Of a stretch of 64,000 nt of DNA, positions 28,281 through 37,831 are shown one piece after another. Under the pieces are notes generated by a model. The model worked only from the letters and a program-made list of their open reading frames with translations. It did not search any database and was not told the DNA's origin. The DNA is taken from assembly GCF_030530745.1 (NCBI RefSeq), contig NZ_JAUMUI010000010.1, positions 20,325-84,324 on the forward strand, read 5' to 3'. This DNA is from Neisseria sp. (GTDB taxonomy: Bacteria > Pseudomonadota > Gammaproteobacteria > Burkholderiales > Neisseriaceae). Within the stretch, counting starts at the first letter, position 1, and every line of letters starts with the position of its first letter. Both the position numbers and the translations under genes were made by a program.

Positions 28281-29024
28281 ATGACCAAACAGCTGAAATT
28301 AAGCGCCTTGTTTGTTGCCTTGGCCGCTTCAGGTACCGCAATGGCCGCCAGCGAGGCGCATACCAAACACGGTTATACCGTTGACCGCGAACAAACCGTA
28401 GTACGTAACAACTACGGCGAGTGCTGGAAAAATACCTATTTCGATAAAGAAACCCAAGGCCGTATTGAGTGTGGCGATGCTACTCCCGTAGCTACCGCCC
28501 CCCAATATGCCGATGAAACCGTTTCTCTGTCTGCCAACACTCTGTTCGGTTTCGATAAAGACAACCTGCGTCCCGAAGCTACCGAAACCCTGAATGCTTT
28601 GGCACAACGTTTGAGCAACACCAATGTTGAAGCTGTTCGCGTTGAAGGGCATACCGACTTTATGGGTTCCGAGCAATACAACCAAGCCCTGTCTGAGCGT
28701 CGTGCCAACGCCGTTGCCAACTACTTGGTGGGTCAAGGCGTTGCTTCCAACAAGATTTCTGCCGTTGGTTTGGGCGAATCTCAAGCCCGCATGACTGCTT
28801 CTTGCGAAGCCGAAGTTGCCAACTTGGGCAAAAAAGTTTCTAAAGCTAAGAAACGCGCTGCTCTGATTGCTTGTATCGAACCCGACCGTCGTGTAGATGT
28901 TAAGATCCGCACTTTGGTAACCAAACAGGTTGCTCCGGGTCAGGTTGAGGGTGAGCGTCCCGCTACCGAAGAAGGTTGGGTTCCCAGCCCCGCTTCTAAA
29001 TACCACGGTTATACCCGCCCATAA
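28281..29024 (+). CDS. rmpM: Reduction-modifiable protein (class 4 outer-membrane protein, OmpA family)
   Basis: 247 residues: a signal peptide (cleaved after GTAMA, residue 22), a linker, and a peptidoglycan-binding OmpA C-terminal domain with [27 protein letters not shown]. Cysteines in EAEV and [11 protein letters not shown] regions probably form the disulfide for which the protein is named. RmpM stabilises porin and receptor oligomers. Codon use is unusually biased to T-ending codons in places, as in highly expressed genes. Confidence 0.93.
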   Translation: MTKQLKLSALFVALAASGTAMAASEAHTKHGYTVDREQTVVRNNYGECWKNTYFDKETQGRIECGDATPVATAPQYADETVSLSANTLFGFDKDNLRPEATETLNALAQRLSNTNVEAVRVEGHTDFMGSEQYNQALSERRANAVANYLVGQGVASNKISAVGLGESQARMTASCEAEVANLGKKVSKAKKRAALIACIEPDRRVDVKIRTLVTKQVAPGQVEGERPATEEGWVPSPASKYHGYTRP

Positions 29025-29048
29025 TCAACTTATATTAAGGTTGAAGAA

Positions 29049-29078
29049 CACAAAACCCCGCTTTGGCGGGGTTTTGTG
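29049..29078 (+). terminator. Terminator of rmpM
   Basis: CACAAAACCCCGC / GCGGGGTTTTGTG is a perfect strong stem, 25 bases after the stop. Confidence 0.9.
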
Positions 29079-29115
29079 TTGAAAGGATGTAGTCAGCTAT
29101 CGGAAAATAAAGTTA

Positions 29116-29272
29116 TATAGTGGTTTAAATTTAAAACAGTACAGCGTTGCCTTGCTTTAGTTCAAAGAGAACAGTTTTGTAAACTGCTGAAGCGGTAACA
29201 GAATCGGTTCCGTACTATCTGTACTGTCTGCGGCTTCGTATCCTTGTCTTTTTTTAAATTTAAGCCGCTATA
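29116..29272. mobile_element. Correia repeat enclosed element, full-length form
   Basis: TATAGTGGTTTAAATTTAA at the left and TTAAATTTAAGCCGCTATA at the right bound 157 bases. The interior contains TTCCGTACTATCTGTACTG and GTCTGCGGCTTCGTATCCTTGTC, diagnostic of Neisseria Correia elements, in the form with the internal insertion. It sits between rmpM and thiL and could influence thiL expression. Confidence 0.88.
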
Positions 29273-29373
29273 CCATTTCATGGTCAACGGCTTTGAATTT
29301 CCGTTTATGCGGGAAGGGCAATCCCTTTAAAGCTTCTGAGTTTTGTAAAAGTTTCGTCCCGACAAAATATCCT

Positions 29374-30336
29374 ATGAAAGAGTTTGATTTTATTCGTCGC
29401 TATTTACAACGGGTGCAAGCTGATGAAGACGTATTGCTGGGAATAGGCGACGATGCGGCTATCATTTGCCCGCGTGCAGGGTATGATTTATGTTTAAGTA
29501 GCGATATGCTACTTAAAAACAAACATTTTTTTGAGAGTGTCGCCCCTGCTGATTTGGCGTATAAAGTATTGGCGGTGAATATTTCGGATATGGCGGCAAT
29601 GGGTGCTGCTCCGCGCTGGGCGTTGTTGAGTGCCGGGCTGCCGCAATTACGGGAAAGCTGGTTGGCCGAATTTTGCGACAGTTTGTTTGCGTTGGCACGG
29701 CGTTTCGGCGTAACGCTGATTGGCGGCGACACCACCAAGGGCGATTTGGTATTTAATGTTACAATTGTCGGCGAGCTGCCGCAGGGTAGGGCGTTGCGGC
29801 GGGATGCCGCGCAAATAGGCGATGATGTGTGGGTATCGGGGCGGTTGGGTTTGGCTGCCGCCGCATTGCACCATCATTGGCAAACGTTTACTTTGCCCGA
29901 CGCGGTTTTTGATTTATGCGAACAGGTGCGGCTGAGGCCGGATCCGAGAGTGGCTTTGGGTCAGGCTTTGCTGCCGTTTGCTCGGGCGGCGCAAGATATT
30001 TCAGACGGCCTGGCGCAGGATTTGGGGCATATTTTGCAAGCCTCGGGTGTGGGTGCAGAGATTTTTGCCGAAGAAGTGCCCACCTTGCCGCAGTTGCGCG
30101 ATAACTTGGATAAAACGGCTTTATACGGCTGCGTGCTGGCGGGAGGGGACGATTATGAGCTGGTGTTTACCGCGCCCCAATCGTGCCGCGCTGCCGTGCT
30201 TGAAGCAGGCAGGGCAAGCGCTACACTGGTAACGCGTATCGGCAGAATAACGGAAGGCTGCGGCCGTCTGAATATTTCAGACGCTGCCGGCAGGCCGGTT
30301 GTGTTGGCTTCTTTAGGATTCGATCATTTTGAGTGA
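29374..30336 (+). CDS. thiL: Thiamine-monophosphate kinase
   Basis: The 320-residue kinase converts TMP to TPP, the last step of thiamine cofactor synthesis. Motifs include GIGDDAA (about 23-29), the SSDML loop, NISDMAAMGA and GGDDYELVF near the C-terminus. ATG 29374 (MKEFDFIRRY) gives the family start; the upstream open frame runs into the Correia region. It overlaps pgpA by eight bases. Confidence 0.95.
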   Translation: MKEFDFIRRYLQRVQADEDVLLGIGDDAAIICPRAGYDLCLSSDMLLKNKHFFESVAPADLAYKVLAVNISDMAAMGAAPRWALLSAGLPQLRESWLAEFCDSLFALARRFGVTLIGGDTTKGDLVFNVTIVGELPQGRALRRDAAQIGDDVWVSGRLGLAAAALHHHWQTFTLPDAVFDLCEQVRLRPDPRVALGQALLPFARAAQDISDGLAQDLGHILQASGVGAEIFAEEVPTLPQLRDNLDKTALYGCVLAGGDDYELVFTAPQSCRAAVLEAGRASATLVTRIGRITEGCGRLNISDAAGRPVVLASLGFDHFE

Positions 30337-30817
30337 TTTCAAACCTACTTTTTCATGGCTGAAATCGCGGCCGTTGTGTTTGCTCGGTTTCGGTTTCGGC
30401 AGCGGGTTGGCTTCGGTGGCTCCGGGCACGTTCGGCACGCTGCCTGCGCTGCCGATAGCGTTTGTTTTGTATTTAATCGGCATCACGGGCTGGTGGCTGG
30501 CGGCGTTGTGCGTTATCCTTTTTGTGTGGGGTATACGGATTTGCAGCCATACCGAGCGCGAACTCGGTATTCAGGATTACGGCGGCATTGTGTGGGACGA
30601 AATCGTTGCCATGCTGCTGGTGCTTGCATTCGTGCCGTTTCATTGGGCGTGGTGGCTGGCTGCGTTTGCCGTGTTCCGCCTGTTTGATGCACTCAAGCCT
30701 TGGCCGATAAAGTGGCTGGATAAGCGTGTACGCGGCGGTTTGGGCATTATGCTCGACGATGCGGTGGCCGCCGGTTTTACTTTGCTGGTGCTGCATATTG
30801 CCGCATGGGTGTGGTAA
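30329..30817 (+). CDS. pgpA: Phosphatidylglycerophosphatase A
   Basis: The 162-residue membrane enzyme removes phosphate from phosphatidylglycerophosphate. PgpA features are GFGSGLASVAPGTFGTLPALP, WDEIVAMLL and FRLFDALKPWPI near the expected positions. The start is a TTG at 30329 inside thiL's end; no in-frame ATG or GTG fits better. The eight-base overlap implies translational coupling to thiL. Confidence 0.92.
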   Translation: MSDFKPTFSWLKSRPLCLLGFGFGSGLASVAPGTFGTLPALPIAFVLYLIGITGWWLAALCVILFVWGIRICSHTERELGIQDYGGIVWDEIVAMLLVLAFVPFHWAWWLAAFAVFRLFDALKPWPIKWLDKRVRGGLGIMLDDAVAAGFTLLVLHIAAWVW

Positions 30818-30864
30818 CACAAAAATATAGGCCGTCTGAACATAACCATACGGAAAGTTGTATT

Positions 30865-31233
30865 ATGAACGAAATCGAAATCATCGTAGAGCCGAGTTTT
30901 TCGGCGGAACAAAGCAATATCGCTAAAGATAAATATGTGTTCAGCTACGATATTACCATCCGCAACAACAGCGATGAGGTGATTACCCTGCGCAACCGCC
31001 ATTGGCGGATTACCGATGCGCATGGTGAAGTGGAAAAAGTGTCGGGTGTGGGCGTGGTAGGCGAGCAGCCCGTGCTGTACCCCGGTGAAGATTATTATTA
31101 CAGCAGCGGTGCGCATCTCAACACCCCGTGGGGCTGCATGGAAGGCAGTTATGAGTTTGAAGACAGCTACGGCGAACGGTTTTCGGTGCCGATTCCCAAG
31201 TTTGATTTAAGGGCGGATGTGGTGGTGCATTAA
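30865..31233 (+). CDS. apaG: ApaG/CorD protein
   Basis: The 122-residue protein is a beta-sandwich of the DUF525/ApaG family, with FSYDITIRNNSDEVITLRNRHWRITDA and GVVGEQPVLYPGEDYYYSSG. ApaG domains occur in F-box proteins and in CorD; the bacterial function is poorly defined. ATG 30865 is used. It follows pgpA by 47 bases and may be co-transcribed. Confidence 0.93.
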   Translation: MNEIEIIVEPSFSAEQSNIAKDKYVFSYDITIRNNSDEVITLRNRHWRITDAHGEVEKVSGVGVVGEQPVLYPGEDYYYSSGAHLNTPWGCMEGSYEFEDSYGERFSVPIPKFDLRADVVVH

Positions 31234-31267
31234 CCGTTTGCCTGCCCGATACCGTTTGTTTGCATTT

Positions 31268-31298
31268 GAGGCCGTCTGAATATTTTTCAGACGGCCTC
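31268..31298 (+). terminator. Uptake-sequence terminator after apaG
   Basis: GAGGCCGTCTGAA / TTCAGACGGCCTC stem with a five-base loop. Confidence 0.8.
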
Positions 31299-31404
31299 AG
31301 TGTAAACGGGGTTTTGAAGCGGGTTAACCCCTGCTTGCAATTCTTTACGCCTTGTGCTGAAATGCCGAGCATCAAAACTAAAGTGTCAATAATCAGGAGT
31401 TAAC

Positions 31405-32781
31405 ATGGAAGCCTTGCATAGTTTTTTTGATACTGTAGGCGGATGGGTTTGGGGGCCGGTGATGCTGGTGCTGCTTGTCGGCACCGGCGTGCTGCTCACC
31501 GTGCTGCTTAAGGGTTTGCAGTTCAGCATGTTGGGTTATGCGCTCAAACAGGCTTTTATGCCGCACCACAAAAAAAGCGACGGCAGCGACCACGACGGTG
31601 ATATTTCGCACTTCGGCGCATTGATGACCGCGCTTTCGGCCACCATCGGCACGGGCAATATCGCCGGTGTAGCCACTGCCGTGGTGGCGGGCGGCCCCGG
31701 GGCGGTGTTTTGGATGTGGGTTACCGCCATTTTCGGCATGGCCACCAAATACGGTGAGGGTGTGTTGGCGGTAAAATACCGTGTGGTCAACAAAAAAGGC
31801 GAAATGTCGGGCGGCCCGATGTATTACATCGAACGCGGCTTGGGCAGCAAATGGAAATGGCTGGCCTATGCTTTTGCCCTGTTCGGCACGGTGGCCTCGT
31901 TCGGTATCGGCAGCTCGGTGCAGTCGAATTCTGTGGCACAGGCCGTGTATTCCAGCTTCAATATCGATACTGTTTACACCGGTGTGGCATTGACTGTGCT
32001 GACTGCTATCGTGGTGTTGGGCGGCATCCGCAGCATTGCCAAGGCTTCTTCACTGATTGTGCCGGCCATGGCCGTATTTTATGTGGCGGGCGGATTGGTG
32101 ATTATTTTTGCCAATATCGATTTGGTGGTGCCTGTTGTGAAACTGATTCTCTCAGATGCCTTTACCGGCCAAGCCGTTGCAGGGGGCGCAATCGGCAGCG
32201 TTATCCGTTACGGGGTGGCACGCGGCGTATTTTCCAACGAAGCAGGCATGGGTTCTGCACCGATTGCGGCGGCTGCTGCCAAAACCGACCACCCGGTGCG
32301 TCAGGCCTTGGTGTCGATGACAGGCACCTTTCTCGACACCATCGTCGTATGTTCGATTACCGGCATCGTGCTGGTGATGGGGCTGATCGGTGCAGGCGGT
32401 GAATTCGTGAAGCCCGAAATCACCGGAGCGGCGCTCACCACTTCCACTTTCGACCGCCTGTTGCCCGGTCCCGGAGGCTGGGTGGTAACCATAGGTCTGA
32501 TATTTTTTGCCTACTCGACTATTTTGGGTTGGTGCTACTACGGTGAAAAATGCGCGGCCTATGTGTTTGGCGACGGTTTTACCAATGTCTACCGCGTGGT
32601 TTACGTTGCCGCCGTGATGCTCGGCACGGTAGTCAGCTTGGACTTGGTCTGGTTGGCGGCAGATACCTTCAACGGCTTGATGGCCATCCCCAACTTGATT
32701 GCATTGGTTTTGCTCTCCGGTGTGATTGTGAAAGAAACTCAAGATTTCAAAGCCAGGCGCAAGAGCGGCGAGCTGCCTTAA
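31405..32781 (+). CDS. Sodium:alanine/glycine symporter, AgcS family
   Basis: The 458-residue protein has about 10-11 helices. Family blocks are LSATIGTGNIAGVATAVVAGGPGAVFWMW, MSGGPMYYIERGLG and FSNEAGMGSAPIAAAAAKTDHPVRQ. It imports a small amino acid (alanine or glycine) with Na+. AGGAG precedes the ATG. Monocistronic. Confidence 0.92.
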   Translation: MEALHSFFDTVGGWVWGPVMLVLLVGTGVLLTVLLKGLQFSMLGYALKQAFMPHHKKSDGSDHDGDISHFGALMTALSATIGTGNIAGVATAVVAGGPGAVFWMWVTAIFGMATKYGEGVLAVKYRVVNKKGEMSGGPMYYIERGLGSKWKWLAYAFALFGTVASFGIGSSVQSNSVAQAVYSSFNIDTVYTGVALTVLTAIVVLGGIRSIAKASSLIVPAMAVFYVAGGLVIIFANIDLVVPVVKLILSDAFTGQAVAGGAIGSVIRYGVARGVFSNEAGMGSAPIAAAAAKTDHPVRQALVSMTGTFLDTIVVCSITGIVLVMGLIGAGGEFVKPEITGAALTTSTFDRLLPGPGGWVVTIGLIFFAYSTILGWCYYGEKCAAYVFGDGFTNVYRVVYVAAVMLGTVVSLDLVWLAADTFNGLMAIPNLIALVLLSGVIVKETQDFKARRKSGELP

Positions 32782-32800
32782 ACTGCAGAATGTTTTTCAG

Positions 32801-32826
32801 ACGGCCCGGATATTGGTTCGGGCCGT
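32801..32826 (+). terminator. Terminator after the symporter gene
   Basis: ACGGCCCGGA / TTCGGGCCGT stem followed by a run of T. Confidence 0.75.
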
Positions 32827-32846
32827 TTTTATGAGGCCGTTTGAAA

Positions 32847-33230
32847 GTGAACATAACCGTACAACGTATTTATGATTACCGGGCAGATACGGCGGATATG
32901 AAAACAGCGGTACTGATTGACCGCCTCTACCCGCGCGGCATATCCAAAGAAAAAATGGCCGATGTGCAGTGGCTGAAAATTTTGGCACCCAGCGCACAAC
33001 TTCGCCGCTGGTATCATGAAAACCCCGAACAACGGTTCGATGCATTTGCCGCCCGTTATCAGGAAGAGTTGCAGGGCGGTGCACAGCAACAGGCGGTAGG
33101 CCGTCTGAAAGCGTGGGCGCAAGAAGGCGGCGTAGTGCTCTTAACGGCGGTGAAAAATCCCGAACGTTCGCATGTTTCGGTGTTGCTGGAAGTTTTGGGC
33201 GTGCCGTTTGCACGGTATGAAGGGTTGTAG
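32847..33230 (+). CDS. DUF488 family protein
   Basis: The 127-residue product matches DUF488: an N-terminal RIYDYRA strand, VLIDRLYPRGISKEK, a central LRRWYHENPEQRFDAF and VVLLTAVKNPERSHVSVL. The GTG at 32847 is chosen because it places the first strand as in relatives; a TTG two codons upstream is also possible. The biochemical function of the family is unknown. Confidence 0.85.
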   Translation: MNITVQRIYDYRADTADMKTAVLIDRLYPRGISKEKMADVQWLKILAPSAQLRRWYHENPEQRFDAFAARYQEELQGGAQQQAVGRLKAWAQEGGVVLLTAVKNPERSHVSVLLEVLGVPFARYEGL

Positions 33231-33436
33231 TGTGCCGGCATACTATAACTTGCCTGAATAATGGCAGAAGCGATAAAATAAAATCGTTTGCCAGAGCGTT
33301 CCTTCATGCAGACGGACTTCTGAAAAACGAATAACTTCAATATGATAGATAAGCTCCGATGTATATGTTTCAGACGGCCTCTGCGTCCGGGACGGAATAT
33401 CCGGCGGCATCGGGGCGGAACCGGATACGGGTATAG

Positions 33437-34606
33437 ATGAACACTCCGCAAAACACTGTCGGCTCGTCCGACAAGCATAAATTGTCGCGTCGTAAGCGTA
33501 ATCTGACGTTGGTTACGCTGTTTTTTATTGTGGTGGCGCTGGCGACCGCCATGGTTTATTTTTTGGTTTGGCAGCACGAAGAAAAAACCGACGATGCTTA
33601 TGTGGCCGGCCATTTGGTGCAGATTACGCCGCAGGTGGCGGGCACCGTGCGCAAAGTTTTGGTGGACGACACCGATATTGTGAAAAGGGGCGATGTGCTG
33701 GTGTCGCTTGACGACAGCGATTTCCAACTTGCTTACGACCGTGCTCAAAACGAGCTGATTCAGGCCATACGCCAAAACAAACAGCAAACGGCCGTTTCGT
33801 CGCAGGCCAAAGCGCAGGTGTTGATGCGCAAGGCGGATTTGGCCAAGGCGCAGGCTGATTTGCGCCGCCGCGAAAGTTTGGCGGATACCGATGCGGTTTC
33901 GGGGGAAGAATTGAGCCACGCGCGTGCCGCCGTAGTGCAGGCACAGGCCGCTTTGAAGGCAGTGGAGGCGGAAGAAACGTCGGCACAGGCCGCATTGGGC
34001 AAGAATGTTCCCTTACGCCGGCAGCCCGCCGTTCAGACAGCCGTCAGCCGAATTAAAGATGCTTGGCTGAATTTGCAGCGCACGCAAATCCGCGCGCCGA
34101 TGGCCGGGCAGGTGGCCAAGCGCAATGTGCAGGTGGGCCAGCGCATCGCGCCCGGCGCGCAGATGATGGCGGTGGTGCCGATGCACAATCTGTGGGTGGA
34201 CGCGAATTTTAAAGAAGTGCAGCTGCGCAAAATGCGCATCGGCCAGCCGGTGGAAATGACCGCCGATTTATACGGCAGCCGCGTGGTTTACCGCGGCAAG
34301 GTAATGGGTTTGTCGGCAGGCACCGGCAGCGCGTTTTCATTGCTGCCGCCGCAAAACGCTACCGGCAATTGGATCAAAGTGGTACAGCGCGTGCCGGTGC
34401 GCATCAGTTTAGACCCACAGCAGGTGCGCGCATATCCTTTGCGCGTGGGTTTGTCGATGTCGGTTAAAGTGGATACGTCCGACACCGGCGGCAAAACCAT
34501 GGCCGAAGCGGGCGACAGAAGCGCGGTGGTGGCCGAAACCGATATCGTGGATTGGGCGGCGGCCGATGCTTTGATCGAACAGATTTTTGAGAAATACGCC
34601 AAATAA
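33437..34606 (+). CDS. farA: Periplasmic adaptor of a fatty-acid/drug efflux pump (FarA/EmrA-like)
   Basis: The 389-residue membrane-fusion protein has an N-terminal helix (about 23-44), a biotinyl-lipoyl-like DDAYVAGHLVQITPQVAGTV start, an alpha-helical hairpin, and the closing lipoyl half RAPMAGQVAKRNVQVGQ. It links the inner-membrane pump FarB, encoded downstream, to an outer-membrane channel (MtrE in pathogenic Neisseria). In gonococci FarAB exports antibacterial fatty acids. The MITE at 34774 lies between farA and farB. Confidence 0.9.
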   Translation: MNTPQNTVGSSDKHKLSRRKRNLTLVTLFFIVVALATAMVYFLVWQHEEKTDDAYVAGHLVQITPQVAGTVRKVLVDDTDIVKRGDVLVSLDDSDFQLAYDRAQNELIQAIRQNKQQTAVSSQAKAQVLMRKADLAKAQADLRRRESLADTDAVSGEELSHARAAVVQAQAALKAVEAEETSAQAALGKNVPLRRQPAVQTAVSRIKDAWLNLQRTQIRAPMAGQVAKRNVQVGQRIAPGAQMMAVVPMHNLWVDANFKEVQLRKMRIGQPVEMTADLYGSRVVYRGKVMGLSAGTGSAFSLLPPQNATGNWIKVVQRVPVRISLDPQQVRAYPLRVGLSMSVKVDTSDTGGKTMAEAGDRSAVVAETDIVDWAAADALIEQIFEKYAK

Positions 34607-34620
34607 CGGGCGCAACGAAC

Positions 34621-34652
34621 AGGCCGTCTGAAACCCTTTTTTCAGACGGCCT
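34621..34652. terminator. Uptake-sequence hairpin between farA and farB
   Basis: AGGCCGTCTGAAA / TTTCAGACGGCCT with a short loop, 15 bases after farA; it may attenuate read-through into farB. Confidence 0.65.
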
Positions 34653-34773
34653 CAATATCTTCAAGGCCGGTGCTTTTATATATAAAAAAATCGGCCGAAA
34701 CTTAATAAAAAGCCGGTTTTTCATAATGCCCGCCCATGCGGCTTGAGGCCGTCTGAAAAACATAACCGCCGCT

Positions 34774-34852
34774 TAGGGAGTGTAGTCAGAAGGCTTGCGA
34801 AGCGGATTTTAACCAAAAATACCGCCGCAACGTTTTCTGACTACACTCCCTA
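34774..34852. mobile_element. Short MITE with TAGGGAGTGTAGTCAGAA ends
   Basis: Perfect 18-base terminal inverted repeats bound a 79-base element between farA and farB. The interior (complement of AACGTTGCGGCGGTATTTTT) matches the left arm of the element at 41501, so they are one family despite different outer ends. Confidence 0.8.
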
Positions 34853-34874
34853 GGCAGCGGGCGGATCGAAACTT

Positions 34875-36413
34875 ATGAACCAAGCAAAAACCTACCCGCC
34901 TTTAAAAGGAACCGGCCTGGTGCTGGTTACGCTGGCGTTGAGCCTCGCCGTGTTTATGGAAGTGCTGGACACCACCATCGCCAACGTAGTGGTGCCGGTG
35001 ATTGCCGGCGATTTGGGCGCGGCCGCAACACAGGGCACTTGGGTGATTACCGCGTTTGCCGTGGCTAATGCCGTTTCGGTGCCGTTAACCGGATTCGTGG
35101 CGCGCCGTTTCGGCGAAGTGAAAGTGTTTTTGGGCGCGGTTATCGGCTTTGTGATTACCTCGTGGCTGTGCGGCCTCGCGCCGAACTTGCAGATGCTGGT
35201 GCTGTTCAGGGTGTTGCAGGGTTTGGTGGCGGGGCCGCTGATTCCGTTGTCGCAAAGCCTGCTGATAGCCTCATATCCGCCCGAAAAGCGCACGCAGGCG
35301 CTGGCGTTGTGGGCGATGACGGTAGTGGTGGCGCCGGTTTTGGGGCCGATTTTGGGCGGTTGGATTTCCGATAACTGGCATTGGGGGTGGATTTTCTTCA
35401 TCAATATCCCTGTCGGCACCGCCGCAGCCTGGATAACGTGGAAACAGCTCGGCCACCGCGAAACCGAAATCAAGAAAACGCCGATAGACTATACCGGCCT
35501 GGTGCTGATGGTGTTGGGCGTGGGCGCTTTGCAGATGATGCTCGACCGCGGCAAAGAGCTGGATTGGTTTGCCTCGGGCGAAATCATTGCATTGGCCGTG
35601 GTGGCGGTAGTGTGCCTGACCTATTTTGTAGTGTGGGAGCTGGGCGAAGAACATCCCGTAGTGGATTTGTCGCTGTTTAAAGACCGCAACTTCACCGTGG
35701 GCGTAATCGCCACATCGCTGGGTTTTATGGTGTATATGGGTTCGCTGGTGCTGCTGCCGCTGGTGTTGCAGTCGAATTTGGGTTATACGGCAACTTGGGC
35801 GGGTTTGGTGGCCGCACCGGTGGGCATCCTGCCGGTTATTCTGTCGCCGGTTATCGGCAAATTCGGCGGACGGCTCGATATGCGTTGGCTGGTAACCGCC
35901 AGTTTTTTAATTTTCTCCTTCACTTTTTATTGGCGTACCAATTTTTATGCCGGTATGGACATGGCCAACGTGGTTTGGCCGCAGTTTTGGCAGGGTTTGG
36001 GTGTGGCGATGTTCTTTCTGCCACTCACTACCATCACCTTGTCGCGTATGCAGGGCGCACAGATCGCCGCCGCCGGCAGCCTGTCGAATTTTCTGCGTGT
36101 ATTTATGGGCGGAGTGGGCGTGTCGGTGGTAACAACCATGTGGGAGCGCCGGGAGGCATTGCACCATGCCCGGCTTGCCGAAGCGGTTACGCCTTATTCG
36201 GCAGCAACCCGACAGGCCGTACAAAATATGGAGCAGGCAGGTATCCGGCTGGAAGAGGGCTTGGCCAATATTGCCCAAAACATTACCCGGCAAGGCTTTA
36301 TTATCGGGTCGAACGAAATTTTCTGGGCAGGCAGCCTGTTGTTTATCGCGATGATTGCAGTTATCTGGTTTGCCAAACCGCCTTTCGGTTCTTCGGGCGG
36401 GGGCGGGCATTAA
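34875..36413 (+). CDS. farB: DHA2-family MFS efflux pump (FarB/EmrB-like)
   Basis: The 512-residue inner-membrane antiporter has 14 predicted helices. MFS motifs: VFMEVLDTTIANVVVPVI (helix 1), RRFGEVKVF (motif A) and APVLGPILGGWI (motif C). It is the pump partner of FarA. Hairpin and MITE in the 268-base gap suggest differential expression of the two. Confidence 0.92.
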   Translation: MNQAKTYPPLKGTGLVLVTLALSLAVFMEVLDTTIANVVVPVIAGDLGAAATQGTWVITAFAVANAVSVPLTGFVARRFGEVKVFLGAVIGFVITSWLCGLAPNLQMLVLFRVLQGLVAGPLIPLSQSLLIASYPPEKRTQALALWAMTVVVAPVLGPILGGWISDNWHWGWIFFINIPVGTAAAWITWKQLGHRETEIKKTPIDYTGLVLMVLGVGALQMMLDRGKELDWFASGEIIALAVVAVVCLTYFVVWELGEEHPVVDLSLFKDRNFTVGVIATSLGFMVYMGSLVLLPLVLQSNLGYTATWAGLVAAPVGILPVILSPVIGKFGGRLDMRWLVTASFLIFSFTFYWRTNFYAGMDMANVVWPQFWQGLGVAMFFLPLTTITLSRMQGAQIAAAGSLSNFLRVFMGGVGVSVVTTMWERREALHHARLAEAVTPYSAATRQAVQNMEQAGIRLEEGLANIAQNITRQGFIIGSNEIFWAGSLLFIAMIAVIWFAKPPFGSSGGGGH

Positions 36414-36694
36414 TGTGATAGCGGATTAAGGCGTAAGGGACAAAATGGGCGCTAAGCAATTGTTTGTTATAGATAACAGCTTTGTTATTTGAGCGGTAAA
36501 AAAGGGTTGGAAACCAACCAAATGCCCATTAAGCCGAAACTTCCGATTTCCGCCGGCCCGATCTGAACCATACATGGGCGGGCTGGCCCCGGCCGGTGTC
36601 CCATTGGCTGTGCTGCAAAAAATGGACGGCTGCCCCGATGGGCATGACAAGGGTTTTAAGCTACATCGGGTATATTCGTCATTTAATAACAGAA
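36414..36694. other. Gene-free stretch between farB and a lipoprotein gene
   Basis: No supported gene. A 90-codon frame on the minus strand has no recognisable features and no ribosome site. Confidence 0.4.
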
Positions 36695-37390
36695 TCACTC
36701 ACCGACGATAACCCATGCTGTTGTTGAAGCAATTGCCCAAGCGCCTGCTAACGGCACGCCAATAGGCAGCAAGACAATATCGCGCAAGGTGCGCCCAATG
36801 CCGTATTTTTTCTGCGTTTTAATAGTAACGGTTGCAGGTATAGGTTTTGCCAAACGATATTTTTGCAAGATTTCATCGCGGTTACTCAAACGCACGGGTC
36901 GGCCACGATTGTTGATTTGCACAAGATACAATTTATCGAAATCAAGAACCCGTCCGCTAAACTCGGCTAACTCTTTCGCAGTTCCCTCGGCTGCTTTTTT
37001 GATGTTTTCGTCGTCCGAATTGAATTTAACCAAAGACGAAATGTCGTGTTTTGCTAACACGGCTGCTTGTTTGGGCGTGAGTAGAAGCTCTATCTTGAAA
37101 TCGATATCTACGTCTTTTTTCTCTCCCTCCGATATCTGAAAAGGATTTAATCTAATCCGTATGAGATTATTTCTAATGTTTTTTTGATTGAGGAAGCGAA
37201 ATGTGGACTGGCATTTTTCATCGCAATGAATTTGGTAATCATACAATTCGCCCACGGCATAAATGCTTTTTTCGCTTGGCTGTGCCAATAAAGCATGTAT
37301 GGCTTCTTTCTCCTTGCGTGTTTTGCTAACTGTATTATGTGCGCAAGCGGTCAAAAGTAATATAGGGATGAGCAATAATAGGTTTTTCAT
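36695..37390 (-). CDS. Lipoprotein of unknown function
   Basis: The 231-residue product has a lipoprotein signal with lipobox LTAC (Cys 16). Two cysteines (CDEKCQ) lie near residue 57. The mature part is polar until a hydrophobic C-terminal segment (LPIGVPLAGAWAIASTTAWVIVG, about 207-229), which could insert in a membrane. AAGGAAG is well placed before ATG 37390. No family is recognised. Confidence 0.75.
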   Translation of the reverse strand: MKNLLLLIPILLLTACAHNTVSKTRKEKEAIHALLAQPSEKSIYAVGELYDYQIHCDEKCQSTFRFLNQKNIRNNLIRIRLNPFQISEGEKKDVDIDFKIELLLTPKQAAVLAKHDISSLVKFNSDDENIKKAAEGTAKELAEFSGRVLDFDKLYLVQINNRGRPVRLSNRDEILQKYRLAKPIPATVTIKTQKKYGIGRTLRDIVLLPIGVPLAGAWAIASTTAWVIVGE

Positions 37391-37579
37391 AAACTTCCTT
37401 TTGGGCTCCATGACCCCATGACAGCTATCGCAATGTTAAGGCTTATTTATAGGCGTCTGTTGGACGCCATCAGGATTGAATGAGGCATTCTTCAATGCCT
37501 CCATGAGTGCGTCTGGTGAGATCTTTTTGTCTTAGGATAAAAGAGAGGAGGAAATTAATTTCCAAGTGTTTGATTTATT

Positions 37580-37655
<76 letters not shown>

Positions 37656-37745
37656 GAGTTATGCAAAGATCGCTATTGTAAACATATTCCGCCGTCGGCA
37701 CAAGGCCGCTTGAAAGTGCGGTGGGCAAATAAGGGCGGAAAGTTT

Positions 37746-37754
37746 TGCTATAAT
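37746..37754 (+). promoter_or_regulatory. Extended -10 promoter of ubiD
   Basis: TGCTATAAT, a perfect extended -10, 78 bases before ATG 37832. Confidence 0.5.
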
Positions 37755-37831
37755 CGCCATCATTTTCAGCCCGCATCCGGCAGGCCGTTTGAACGCTTGG
37801 CGATTTTTCAGACGGCCTCGAAAGAACTTCA

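Noticed and set aside
36426-36698. 90-codon minus-strand frame after farB
   Set aside because: No start signal, odd composition, overlaps the end of the lipoprotein gene; no domain seen.
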